From JAWKWH01 sp041397625 (GTDB taxonomy: Bacteria; Pseudomonadota; Alphaproteobacteria; Rhizobiales; Rhizobiaceae), in assembly GCA_041397625.1 (NCBI GenBank), contig JAWKWH010000001.1:992001-1056000 (forward strand): a stretch of DNA of 64,000 nucleotides. Reading direction: 5' to 3'. The notes under the pieces are model-generated. The model did no database searches, was not told where the DNA came from, and worked only from the letters and a program-made list of their open reading frames with translations. The position numbers and the translations under genes were made by a program. Numbering within the stretch: the first letter of the stretch is position 1; each line of letters starts with the position of its first letter. This document shows, one piece after another, positions 51,506 through 62,602 of this stretch.

Positions 51506-52114
51506 CTAGAGAACACCCAGCCGCACAAGATCGCGTTTCAGCGTCTCCGCGTCGGTGAACAGCACCGCCTGCCAGCCGGCGTCGATGGCGCCGTCGACAT
51601 TCTTCGCGCTGTCGTCGATGAACAGCGTCGCGGCCGGTTCGAGCCCGTACGCGTCGGCGTGATGATCGTAGATGGCGCGGTCGGGCTTGATGACGCCGAT
51701 CTCGCCGGAGACCGTGACGCCGCGCGGCCGGCTCAGGAAACCGAAGCGCTCGCGGGCTTCGGCAAAGGTGTCGCCGGCGAAGTTGGTAAGCAGGGTGACG
51801 TCGTGGCCGGTGTCGATCAGCGTGTCGAGAAGCGCGACGCTGTCTTCGTAGTGATGCGGCACCATCTCGTGCCAGCTACGGCGGAAGTCGCGGATGCGCT
51901 CCGCCTCCGCCGGGTGGTCGGCGATCAGCAGCGCCTCGGCCTCCCGCCAGCTTCGCCCGCGATCCTGCTCGACGTTCCATTCCGGCGTGCACACGTTTTC
52001 AAAGAACCAGCGGCGGCGGTCGTCGTCGGGGATCAGGCGGCGGAACGGGATTTCCGGATCGTAGTGGATCAGGACGCGGCCGATGTCGAATACGATGTGA
52101 CGGATATCCGGCAT
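51506..52114 (-). CDS. HAD-IA family hydrolase (YihX-like)
   Basis: A 202-residue HAD protein. Motif I reads FDIGRVLIHYDP (near residue 10): the nucleophile Asp is kept, but the second Asp of D-x-D is replaced by Gly, as in several YihX-like HAD-IA members. Motif II is LLTNFAG (near 103), motif III is IGVIKPDRAIYDHH (near 139) and motif IV is FIDDSAKNVDGAIDAGW (near 168). It probably hydrolyses a sugar phosphate. ATG 52114 directly abuts the mutY stop, with no spacer, so it is translated from the same message. Confidence 0.88.
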   Translation of the reverse strand: MPDIRHIVFDIGRVLIHYDPEIPFRRLIPDDDRRRWFFENVCTPEWNVEQDRGRSWREAEALLIADHPAEAERIRDFRRSWHEMVPHHYEDSVALLDTLIDTGHDVTLLTNFAGDTFAEARERFGFLSRPRGVTVSGEIGVIKPDRAIYDHHADAYGLEPAATLFIDDSAKNVDGAIDAGWQAVLFTDAETLKRDLVRLGVL

Positions 52115-53203
52115 TCAGACGGTTCCCCCTTGTTGGCGGACAGGCTTCGTTGCGCCGGGCAACGCGGCTTCGATGACCTTCTTCATCACCGTCGGCAACG
52201 CTTCGCCGGGCAGGTCGTCGGGCGCGGACCACCAGCCAGCGGCGCCAGGCGACATGGTGGAGACGGCGGCGCTGAACACCGACAGTTCAAGTTCGAAATG
52301 GGTGAAAACGTGGCGGATTGCGCCATCGGGGCGCCAATCGGCGGCAACGGGTGCGGCGTCCGCGCCGGTCTCGCCGTCGCGGCGCGCGGTCCAGCCGGTG
52401 GTCGGCACCTCGGCCATGCCGCCGAGCAGGCCGTTCTCCGGCCGTCGACGCAGCCATACCGCCCCGTCGCCGCGCCGCGCCACGAAGGCGGCACCGCGGC
52501 GCAACGATTTTGCCTTCCTGGCCGCCTTGACCGGAAAACGCTCCGGATCGCCATCTGCAAGCGCCTTGCAGCCCTCGCGCAGCGGACAGACGAGGCAGGA
52601 CGGCCGGCGTGGCGTGCAGATGGTCGCGCCGAGATCCATCAGCGCCTGGGCGAAATCGCCGGGCCGGTCGGCGGGCAGGATGGCGGAGACGAACCCCCGT
52701 ATTTCCGTCTTTGCCGCCGGCAGGGGCGTGTCGATCGCCACAAACCTGGAGATGACGCGCTCGACATTGCCGTCGACCACCGCTTCCGCCCGGCCGAAGG
52801 CGATCGCCGCGATCGCCGCGGCCGTATAGTCGCCGATGCCGGGGAGTTTTCTCAAGTCGGCCGCCGTGTCGGGAAAGGCGCCATCGTGGCCATCGGCGAC
52901 GATCTCGGCACATTTCTTCAGGTTGCGCGCCCGCGAATAGTAGCCGAGACCGGCCCAGGCTTTCATCACGTCGTCCCGATCGGCCGCCGCCAGCGCGCCG
53001 ATATCGGGCCATTGCGCCAGGAAACGGGCGAAATAGGGTTTGACGGCCTCGACCAATGTCTGCTGAAGCATGACTTCCGACAGCCAGACATGATAGGGAT
53101 CGGCGTGAACGCCCCTGGCCGCCGCTGCCGGCGAGACCCGCCATGGCAGGTCGCGGTGGTTGGCGTCATACCAGGTGAGCAGCGCTTTTGTTGGGTTTTG
53201 CAT
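52115..53203 (-). CDS. mutY: A/G-specific adenine glycosylase
   Basis: Base-excision repair enzyme (362 residues) removing adenine opposite 8-oxoguanine. HhH-GPD domain with the catalytic Glu in WLSEVMLQQT near residue 43, hairpin-helix LPGIGDYTAAAI near 118 and the Asp in AVVDGNVERVISR near 138. The [4Fe-4S] ligands are C-x6-C-x2-C-x5-C in ICTPRRPSCLVCPLREGC near 194. The C-terminal third is the Nudix-like 8-oxoG-recognition domain. ATG 53203 (MQNPTKALL) is preferred over an upstream extension. It is divergent from the DUF721 gene, as in many Alphaproteobacteria. Confidence 0.96.
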   Translation of the reverse strand: MQNPTKALLTWYDANHRDLPWRVSPAAAARGVHADPYHVWLSEVMLQQTLVEAVKPYFARFLAQWPDIGALAAADRDDVMKAWAGLGYYSRARNLKKCAEIVADGHDGAFPDTAADLRKLPGIGDYTAAAIAAIAFGRAEAVVDGNVERVISRFVAIDTPLPAAKTEIRGFVSAILPADRPGDFAQALMDLGATICTPRRPSCLVCPLREGCKALADGDPERFPVKAARKAKSLRRGAAFVARRGDGAVWLRRRPENGLLGGMAEVPTTGWTARRDGETGADAAPVAADWRPDGAIRHVFTHFELELSVFSAAVSTMSPGAAGWWSAPDDLPGEALPTVMKKVIEAALPGATKPVRQQGGTV

Positions 53204-53263
53204 TGGTGGTTCGGACCTGGCGCGGTAGTGTGACCGGTGCACGAGCTCGGTTCGGAAGGACAC

Positions 53264-53758
53264 ATGGCAGGGAAATCGCGACGCCACAATCCCGTTCCGG
53301 TCAGCGACCTGGTCTCCGGCGTCCTCGATCCGGTGCTGGCGAAACGCGCCGGCATCACCACCAGCCTGATCCAATCGTGGGATGAAATCGTCGGCGAACG
53401 CCTTGCGGCGCAATCGCGACCCGAACAGATCAGATGGCAACGCCGGGTGGGCGATGACGACCCGTTCGAGCCGGCGACGCTCGTCATCGCCTGCGAGGCC
53501 ATCGCCGCCCTGCACATCCAGCACCAGACCACGGAAATCATGGCGCGGATCAACGGCTTTCTCGGCTACAGTGCCATCGGCCGTGTGCGAATCGCCCAGA
53601 AGCCGGTTTCAACCGCGCCCGCCATCCGGCGAAAGAAGCGCGTCGTCACCGACGATGAGCAACGGAAGATCGCAGGCACTGTCGCCGGTATCGAGGACGA
53701 CGAGTTGCGCGAGGCGTTGCGCCGCCTCGGCGCAAGCGTGGCGGCGGCCCGGAAATAG
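53264..53758 (+). CDS. DUF721 (DciA-like) protein
   Basis: A 164-residue protein with the DUF721 core (SLIQSWDEIVGERLAAQSRP, LVIACEAIAALHIQHQTTEIMARINGFLGY, IGRVRI). DciA proteins of this family are the replicative helicase (DnaB) partner in bacteria lacking DnaC; the alphaproteobacterial members are assumed to be equivalents. C-terminal part is basic then acidic (IRRKKRVV, EQRKIAG, ELREALRR). ATG 53264 (MAGKSRR) has GGAAGGA seven bases before. It begins a co-oriented run to the DsbA-family and smc genes, as widely conserved in the class. Confidence 0.88.
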   Translation: MAGKSRRHNPVPVSDLVSGVLDPVLAKRAGITTSLIQSWDEIVGERLAAQSRPEQIRWQRRVGDDDPFEPATLVIACEAIAALHIQHQTTEIMARINGFLGYSAIGRVRIAQKPVSTAPAIRRKKRVVTDDEQRKIAGTVAGIEDDELREALRRLGASVAAARK

Positions 53759-53891
53759 CGTCGCTCACAGGCTTTTTATCTGCTTCGGCAACAGTGTCAT
53801 GGCGGAACGGACGCTTTTGCCTTATTTCGTCCAAACACTCGCCTTTTGGTCGCAAACCGTTACAAAATCCGGAAATTAGCAGGTGATTCGC

Positions 53892-54590
53892 ATGTCCGTA
53901 CCGTTCCGTCGCAGAACCCTTCTTGCCGCCGCCGCGCTGTTGCCGGCGGCCGCCATGCTGTCTGCCTGCAACAAGGAGGAGGAGGCCGCCGCGCCGGATG
54001 CCCCCGACGCACCGGACACGCCGGACGTGAAGCCGCCGGCTTCGCAGGGCACTGTGGACATGGCGGCGCTTCTTGCCGATGGCGCGTTGCCGGACAAGAT
54101 TGAGGGCAAGGCGGACGCACCGGTAACGATCGTCGAATACGCATCGATGACCTGCTCGCATTGCGCCCATTTCCACAAAACCACGCTGCCCGAGATCAAG
54201 CAAAAATACATCGAGACCGGCCGCGCCCGTCTGGTGTTTCGCGAGTTTCCGTTCGATCCTCGCGCCGAGGCGGGCTTCATGCTGGCGCGCTGCGCCGGCG
54301 ACAATTATTTCGCCATGGTCGATGTGCTGTTCAAACAGCAGGATAGCTGGGCGCGCGCTTCCGACGGCAAGGCGGCGTTGCTTAAAATCGCCCGCCTGGC
54401 CGGTTTTTCACAGGAGTCCTTCGAGGCCTGCTTGACGGATCAGAAGCTTCTGGACGATGTGAGGGCGGTGAAGAATCGCGGCCTCAATGATTTCGGCGTG
54501 GAGGCCACGCCGACCTTCTTCATCAACGGCAACAAATATGCGGGAGCCCTGTCGGTTGACGAGATGTCGGCCATTATCGACAGCATGTAA
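53892..54590 (+). CDS. DsbA-family thiol oxidoreductase lipoprotein
   Basis: A 232-residue exported thioredoxin-fold protein. An Arg-rich N-terminus (VPFRRR) and hydrophobic AAAALLPAAAMLSAC give a lipobox Cys near residue 26; the twin-Arg-like FRRRT hints at, but does not prove, Tat export. A low-complexity linker of repeating Ala-Pro-Asp follows (to about 55). The active site is C-S-H-C in YASMTCSHCAHFHKTTLP near residue 88; cis-Pro lies in VEATPTFFINGN near 202. The family introduces disulfides into periplasmic proteins. ATG 53892 is favoured over the GTG at 53883. It is followed by smc after 61 bp. Confidence 0.92.
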   Translation: MSVPFRRRTLLAAAALLPAAAMLSACNKEEEAAAPDAPDAPDTPDVKPPASQGTVDMAALLADGALPDKIEGKADAPVTIVEYASMTCSHCAHFHKTTLPEIKQKYIETGRARLVFREFPFDPRAEAGFMLARCAGDNYFAMVDVLFKQQDSWARASDGKAALLKIARLAGFSQESFEACLTDQKLLDDVRAVKNRGLNDFGVEATPTFFINGNKYAGALSVDEMSAIIDSM

Positions 54591-54651
54591 GCGCCTGCCG
54601 GCAGCCGCGGGTCCGTCCGTGGCCTTAGACATCTCGGCGGAGCGCTGAACC

Positions 54652-57600
54652 ATGCTTTTTTCCAGGCTCCGCCTCCTCGGTTTCAAATCCTTCGTCGAAC
54701 CGTCCGACTTCGTCATCGAGGGCGGACTGACCGGCATCGTCGGCCCTAACGGCTGCGGCAAGTCGAACCTTGTCGAGGCGTTGCGCTGGGTGATGGGCGA
54801 GAACTCCTACAAGAACATGCGCGCCTCAGGCATGGACGACGTGATATTCTCCGGTTCGGCGACGCGCCCGGCGCGCAACACCGCCGAGGTGACGCTGTTC
54901 CTCGACAATGCCGACCGCTCGGCGCCGGCGGCCTTCAACGATGCCGACGAGTTGCAGGTCTCGCGCCGCATCGAGCGTGAGGCGGGTTCCGTCTATCGCA
55001 TCAACGGCAAGGAGGCGCGTGCCAAGGATGTGCAGCTTCTCTTTGCCGACCAGTCGACGGGTGCGCGTTCGCCGTCCATGGTCGGCCAGGGGCGCATAGG
55101 AGAGCTGATCCAGGCGAAGCCGCAGGCGCGCCGTGCCCTTCTCGAAGAGGCGGCCGGCATTTCCGGCCTGCATTCGCGCCGCCACGAGGCGGAACTGCGC
55201 CTGCGCGCCGCCGAACAGAATCTCGAGCGGCTCGACGACGTGGTCGCCGAACTGGACAGCCAGATCGACAGCCTGAAGCGCCAGGCGCGTCAGGCCGCCC
55301 GCTTCAAGAACATCTCGGCGGAAATCCGCAGGGCCGAGGCGATACTGCTGCACCTGCGCTGGACGCAGGCCAAGACCCAGGAGGCCGAAGCGCAAAGCGC
55401 GCTCGCCGCCGCCACCTCGCAGGTCGCCGAAAAGGCTGCGGCCCAGGCCGAAGCCGCGAAAGCGCAGGGCATTGGCGCGCACGGATTGCCGGCGCTGCGC
55501 GAAGCCGAGGCCAAGGCCGCTGCTGCCCTGCAACGGCTCAATATCGCACGCGCGCAACTGGACGAGGAAGCTGAACGGCTCAGCGACCGCCGCGCCGAAC
55601 TGGAAAAGCGCCTGCAGCAGCTCGATGCCGACATCGAGCGCGAGAAGCAGCTTCTTTCCGACAATGCCGAAGCAATTCAAAGGCTTGATGAGGAAGAACG
55701 GCAACTGAAGGCCGAAGCGGACGGCACTGCCGACCGCGAGGCGGCGACGAAGGCTGCGGCGGAAGACGCCGCGGCAAGATTGCAGCATAGCGAGGCGGCG
55801 CTCGCCGCCACAACCGCCACGCGGGCGGAAGCGGCTGCCGCGCGCAACCAGGCCGAGCGCAGCATACGCGAGCTTGGCGAACGCAAGGCCCGTCTCGACC
55901 GGCAACTGGAACAGGCTGAGCGCGAGCTTGCGGCGATCGCCGCCGAGATTTCCGGTCTGCCCGACCCCGCCGAAAAGGCGGCTGCGGTGGCGACGCTGGA
56001 ATCGGAACTGGCGCGTCTGGAGTCGGGCGCACCGGAGGCCGAGAGTGTCGTCGAGAAGGCGCGCGAGCAGGAAACCGCCGCCCGCGCCCGCCTGCAGGAA
56101 GCGAAGTCCGAGCTCGACCGCATCGAAACCGAAGCGCGGACGCTCGCCAAGGTGCTCAATGCCGATAGCGGCGGGCTGTTTCCGGCCGTACTTGAGAAGA
56201 TCAAGGTCGAGCGCGGTTACGAGACGGCGCTAGGCGCCGCGCTCGGTGAGGACCTCGACGTGCCTCTGGATGCGTCGGCGCCGGCCCATTGGGGCGGTGC
56301 GCCCGAGCAGGCCGGTGACCCGGCGCTGCCGGCCGGCGCGGTGCCGCTCGCCTCCGTCGTCGACGCACCGGCCGAGCTGGCGCGCCGCCTTGCCCAGATC
56401 GGCATCGTTGACGCCGATGCCGGTGCCGCATTGCAGGGTCATTTGAAGCCGGGCCAGCGGCTTGTCAGTCGCGATGGCGCGCTTTGGCGCTGGGACGGCT
56501 TCGTAGCGAGCGCCGACGCGCCTACGGCCGCGGCACAACGCCTGGCCCAGAAGAACCGGCTCGCCGAACTGGACGCCGAGGCGGTGGAGGCAACGAAGAC
56601 GCTGCGGTCTCGCGAGGAAGGCCTTTCGCAGACACAGGCCGCCTTGCAGCAGGCGATTGCCGCCGAACGGGAACTGCGCGAACGCGGCAGGGAACTGCAG
56701 CAGCGATTGCGCGAGGCCCGCGAGGCGCTGACGGTTGCCGAACGCTCCGCCGGTCAATTGGCAACGAAGCGTGCGGCGCTGGATGAATCCAGGGCCCGCC
56801 TGGCGGAAACGCGCGGCGAGACGACCAGCGCGCTTGCCGAGGCAGAAGCGGCGCTTGCCGTGACGCCGGATATCGGCGAGCTTGAAGTCCGCTACGAACG
56901 GGAAAGCGCGACCGTGGCGGAAGACCGCAGCACGCTCGCCGAGACCCGCGCTGCCCATGAGGGTCTCAGCCGCGAGGCGGAAACGCGCCGCCGTCGGCTG
57001 GAGGCGATTTCAGGTGAAAAGGAAAACTGGACCCGGCGCGCCGGCAATGCCGAAAGCCAGATTGTGGCGCTCGGCGACCGGCGCGGCGAAGCCGCCGCCG
57101 AAATCGAGCAACTGGCCGATGCGCCGGACGAGGTGGAGGCACGGCGACGTTCGCTGATGAGCCAGTTGGCAGAAGCCGAAGCGTTGCGCCAGCAGGCGGC
57201 CGACAGGTTGCAGGATGCCGAAAACCGACAGACCGAGCTCGACCGGGCGGCAAACGAGGCGATAGCAGCGCTGTCGCAATCGCGCGAGGAACGAGCGCGT
57301 GCCGAGGAACGCCTGACGGCGGCCGACGAGCGCCGGATCGAAGTCGAGGCGCGCATCAAGGAGGCGCTCAACACGCCGCCGCACATGGTGTTGGCTCGTG
57401 CGGAGATCGCCGCCGATGCCGAACTTCCCGATGCCGACGACACGGAGCGCAAGCTTGAACGGCTGAAGATCGAACGTGAGCGGCTTGGCGCCGTCAACCT
57501 TCGCGCCGAGGATGAGCGGGCCGAACTGTCCGAACGGTTGGAGACGATCACCAGCGAGCGCGAGGACGTGATCGAGGCGATCAAGAAGTTGCGCCAGGCA

Positions 57601-58110
57601 ATCCAGAGCCTCAACAAGGAAGGCCGCGAGCGGCTTCTGGAGGCGTTCGATGTGGTCAACGGCCATTTCGAGCGGCTGTTCACCCACCTTTTCGGCGGCG
57701 GCAAAGCCGAGTTGCAATTGATCGAATCCGACGATCCGCTCGAGGCCGGTCTGGAAATCCTGGCCCGTCCGCCCGGCAAGCGGCCGCAGACGATGACACT
57801 TCTTTCGGGTGGTGAGCAGGCGCTGACGGCGATGGCGCTGATCTTCGCCGTATTCCTGACCAATCCGGCGCCGATTTGCGTGCTCGACGAGGTCGATGCG
57901 CCGCTCGACGATCACAATATCGAGCGCTTCTGCAACATGATGGACGAGATGGTGAAGTCGACCGATACACGCTTCGTCATCATCACCCACAACCCGATCA
58001 CCATGGCGCGGATGAACCGGCTCTACGGCGTGACCATGGGCGAGCAGGGCGTCAGCCAGCTTGTGTCGGTCGACCTGCAGCAGGCCGAGGAACTGCGCGA
58101 GGCAAGCTAA
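54652..58110 (+). CDS. smc: Chromosome segregation SMC ATPase
   Basis: A 1152-residue SMC protein forming the ring-shaped condensin with ScpA/ScpB (not in this window). Walker A GPNGCGKSNLVEALRWV at residues 31-47, DEVxxxxD-type Walker B CVLDEVDAPLDDHN near 1077 and the ABC signature LLSGGEQALTAMAL near 1050. Between lie two long Ala/Glu/Arg coiled coils (about 170-500 and 640-960) and the hinge (about 500-620; AVLEKIKVERGYETALGAALG). The N-terminal FKSFVEP is the SMC signature start. Located downstream of the dsbA-type gene as in most Alphaproteobacteria. Confidence 0.97.
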   Translation: MLFSRLRLLGFKSFVEPSDFVIEGGLTGIVGPNGCGKSNLVEALRWVMGENSYKNMRASGMDDVIFSGSATRPARNTAEVTLFLDNADRSAPAAFNDADELQVSRRIEREAGSVYRINGKEARAKDVQLLFADQSTGARSPSMVGQGRIGELIQAKPQARRALLEEAAGISGLHSRRHEAELRLRAAEQNLERLDDVVAELDSQIDSLKRQARQAARFKNISAEIRRAEAILLHLRWTQAKTQEAEAQSALAAATSQVAEKAAAQAEAAKAQGIGAHGLPALREAEAKAAAALQRLNIARAQLDEEAERLSDRRAELEKRLQQLDADIEREKQLLSDNAEAIQRLDEEERQLKAEADGTADREAATKAAAEDAAARLQHSEAALAATTATRAEAAAARNQAERSIRELGERKARLDRQLEQAERELAAIAAEISGLPDPAEKAAAVATLESELARLESGAPEAESVVEKAREQETAARARLQEAKSELDRIETEARTLAKVLNADSGGLFPAVLEKIKVERGYETALGAALGEDLDVPLDASAPAHWGGAPEQAGDPALPAGAVPLASVVDAPAELARRLAQIGIVDADAGAALQGHLKPGQRLVSRDGALWRWDGFVASADAPTAAAQRLAQKNRLAELDAEAVEATKTLRSREEGLSQTQAALQQAIAAERELRERGRELQQRLREAREALTVAERSAGQLATKRAALDESRARLAETRGETTSALAEAEAALAVTPDIGELEVRYERESATVAEDRSTLAETRAAHEGLSREAETRRRRLEAISGEKENWTRRAGNAESQIVALGDRRGEAAAEIEQLADAPDEVEARRRSLMSQLAEAEALRQQAADRLQDAENRQTELDRAANEAIAALSQSREERARAEERLTAADERRIEVEARIKEALNTPPHMVLARAEIAADAELPDADDTERKLERLKIERERLGAVNLRAEDERAELSERLETITSEREDVIEAIKKLRQAIQSLNKEGRERLLEAFDVVNGHFERLFTHLFGGGKAELQLIESDDPLEAGLEILARPPGKRPQTMTLLSGGEQALTAMALIFAVFLTNPAPICVLDEVDAPLDDHNIERFCNMMDEMVKSTDTRFVIITHNPITMARMNRLYGVTMGEQGVSQLVSVDLQQAEELREAS

Positions 58111-58296
58111 TGTCCGTACTCGTCAAATTGGCTCCGACTATTGCAGTCAACCTGGTGAGTGCGGACCCCAGAGCCGCGCGCCGGGGATAAATCTGCTTTC
58201 AATCGATTTTCCTGCGACGCACGGCCCCTTGACCATGGTGCATTGCGACAAAACGCACTATTCGGGAACCGGTTTCGAACACAATGAGGGGCGATG

Positions 58297-60960
<2,664 letters not shown>

Positions 60961-61026
60961 GCGGTTATATGGATGCGCTTTCCAGTTTCACAGGATCGGG
61001 CTCAGCCATTTGAAAACATTTGATTG

Positions 61027-61053
61027 TACACATTTTGCAATTTGAGTACAACC
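61027..61053 (+). repeat. Operator-like element, copy 1
   Basis: The 27-bp unit has the common words TACACA, TTGCAA, TGAGTA and AACC at fixed spacing, shared with a second copy 56 bp downstream. Within it TTGTAC (61025-61030) and GTACAA (61046-61051) are inverted arms 15 bp apart. It lies about 60-85 bp before the nucleotidyltransferase gene. Confidence 0.55.
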
Positions 61054-61077
61054 GGCATTGATGCGCGCATCGAACTC

Positions 61078-61109
61078 GGTTATACACAGATTGCAAAATG
61101 AGTATAACC
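61078..61109 (+). repeat. Operator-like element, copy 2, abutting the start codon
   Basis: GGTTATAC (61078-61085) and GTATAACC (61102-61109) form a perfect 8-bp inverted repeat around a 16-bp core containing TTGCAA. The right arm ends one base before the ATG at 61111. It repeats the words of the copy at 61027-61053. There is no Shine-Dalgarno sequence at this start, so bound protein or a leaderless mRNA may govern translation. Confidence 0.6.
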
Positions 61110-61110
61110 A

Positions 61111-62160
61111 ATGGCAGTTCATCTCGACATCACATACACGACACTGGTTTCGGAGTTGCTCGACCGAACGCTCGACGCCCAGTTTGACAATGATTTCAAC
61201 GAGGCCGGAAGTTTCGTCAAACAGACCGCGAAGGGGCGAGACTTCTGGTATTATCAAAAGTCCGTCGGCCAAAGCGCCAAGCGTGAACGCATTTATGTCG
61301 GTCCCGCGGATGATCCAGAAATCACAAAGCGTGTCGAAAATTTCGCCCGCATAAAGGATGACTACCAGAAGCGTCGAAAGATCGTCTCGACCCTGACCCG
61401 ACAAGCCCGCCTATTTCGTCCGGAAGAACGGGTTGGCAATCTAGTCGAAGCCTTCTGGAAGGCCGGCCTATTCCGGTTGAGGGCCTGTCTTGTCGGCACG
61501 ATCGCTTTTCAGACCTACGGAACGGTTTTGGGGTGCCGCATTGCCGGCGCGGCGATGCAGACCGGCGATATCGATCTGGCGCAGTTTCATTCCATCTCGG
61601 TCGCCGTGGAGGACTCCATTCCGCCAATCCTGGAAATCCTCAGGAATGTCGATGAAAAGTTCGCTCCTGTCGTCCAATTGGATGATCAGCTCGGAGCGAC
61701 AAGATTCAAAGGCTCCGACGGCTTGCGTGTGGAGTTCCTGACGCCGAATACCGGCAGTGATGACAATGTGGGAAAGCCAGTGAAAATGCCGTCGCTGGGC
61801 GGCGCGGCGGCAGAACCGCTGCGATTTCTTGATTTTCTCATCCACGAACCGGTCAGGACAGTGATGCTGCACAAGGGCGGCATTCCGGTACTCGTTCCCG
61901 ATCCGGCCAGGTTCGCAGTGCATAAGATGATTGTTGCGGATCGCCGCGAAAGGGGAACTCAAAAAGACCTGAAGGACCTCGGCCAAGCCGATAAGCTGGC
62001 GGAGGCGTTCAAACTCGTCGGCCGTTCCGGTGAAATAACAGAGATGTTTCACGAAGCAGTTGAACGCGGTCCGGCGTGGCGAATCGCGCTCGAAAACTCC
62101 CGCGATCGAATGCGAAAGTTGGGGCTGACACACATGTCGATGATACTCGAAGAAACATAA
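61111..62160 (+). CDS. GSU2403-family nucleotidyltransferase-fold protein
   Basis: A 349-residue protein resembling the GSU2403 family of nucleotidyltransferase-fold proteins. An N-terminal helical region (about 1-120) precedes the fold: LVGTIAFQTYGTVLGCRI near residue 125, TGDIDLAQF near 152 (D-x-D metal pair) and GLRVEFLTP near 204, whose Glu could be the third acidic residue. The rest (VLVPDPARFAVHKMIVADRR, near 265; then helices) is like other NTase C-termini. Codons are visibly less GC3-rich than the neighbours (many AAA, AAT, GAT, TTT), suggesting horizontal acquisition. No Shine-Dalgarno is present; two tandem palindromes precede the ATG. Function, and whether toxin-like, are unknown. 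Confidence 0.75.
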   Translation: MAVHLDITYTTLVSELLDRTLDAQFDNDFNEAGSFVKQTAKGRDFWYYQKSVGQSAKRERIYVGPADDPEITKRVENFARIKDDYQKRRKIVSTLTRQARLFRPEERVGNLVEAFWKAGLFRLRACLVGTIAFQTYGTVLGCRIAGAAMQTGDIDLAQFHSISVAVEDSIPPILEILRNVDEKFAPVVQLDDQLGATRFKGSDGLRVEFLTPNTGSDDNVGKPVKMPSLGGAAAEPLRFLDFLIHEPVRTVMLHKGGIPVLVPDPARFAVHKMIVADRRERGTQKDLKDLGQADKLAEAFKLVGRSGEITEMFHEAVERGPAWRIALENSRDRMRKLGLTHMSMILEET

Positions 62161-62204
62161 CAGCTGTAACCCGGCAAACCAGAACGAAGTGGGCTAACGA
62201 TCCG

Positions 62205-62585
62205 CTAACGGGTTTCGATGCTTACCCGGTCGCCGTAAAAGGCGGCGTATCCCTTGATCTTCGCCATCTCGTCATAGGGGGCTTCGTAGGCCCACATGAC
62301 ATCGGCGCCGGCCTGGTCGCCGGCAATGCGCCAGTAGCTTGCATGCCCCTTGAAGGGGCAGTGGGTCGAGCTGCCGGTCGGCGCCAGACGGTCGGTGCGT
62401 ATGTCGTCGAACGGAATGTAGATGACCGGCGGATAGTCGCCCTCGCGCATGACGAGGGCGTCTTGCGAATTCGCCAGCTCAAGATCACCGGCATGCACGG
62501 TAACCCGGTCGCCAAGCGGTTGCAGCGCTATTCTGCGATCGGGATATTCGACAAACCCCGGCGCGGGATTGGCGGTGGTAGCCAT
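62205..62585 (-). CDS. DUF427 domain protein
   Basis: A 126-residue small beta-domain protein. It contains PAPGFVEYPDRRIALQP, DALVMREGDYPPVIYIP, the invariant STHCPFKGHASYW (near residue 72) with Cys, His and Trp, and AYEAPYDEMAKIKGYAAFY. These are signature parts of the DUF427 family (SSL1-like single domain, function not established). Start ATG 62585. It is next to the aminotransferase gene (18 bp), transcribed after it, and the two probably share a promoter upstream of 63994. It ends 44 bp from the convergent nucleotidyltransferase gene. Confidence 0.88.
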   Translation of the reverse strand: MATTANPAPGFVEYPDRRIALQPLGDRVTVHAGDLELANSQDALVMREGDYPPVIYIPFDDIRTDRLAPTGSSTHCPFKGHASYWRIAGDQAGADVMWAYEAPYDEMAKIKGYAAFYGDRVSIETR

Positions 62586-62602
62586 GGTCCGTCCTTTCGT
62601 CG

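Noticed and set aside
53975..54040. Ala-Pro-Asp repeat as a tandem DNA repeat element
   Set aside because: It is a low-complexity linker in the DsbA-type lipoprotein; the DNA repeat is imperfect and in frame.
58111..58296. Small ORF or RNA gene between smc and ppdK
   Set aside because: 186 bp without a convincing start, ribosome site or stable fold; short frames there are read-through of other phases.
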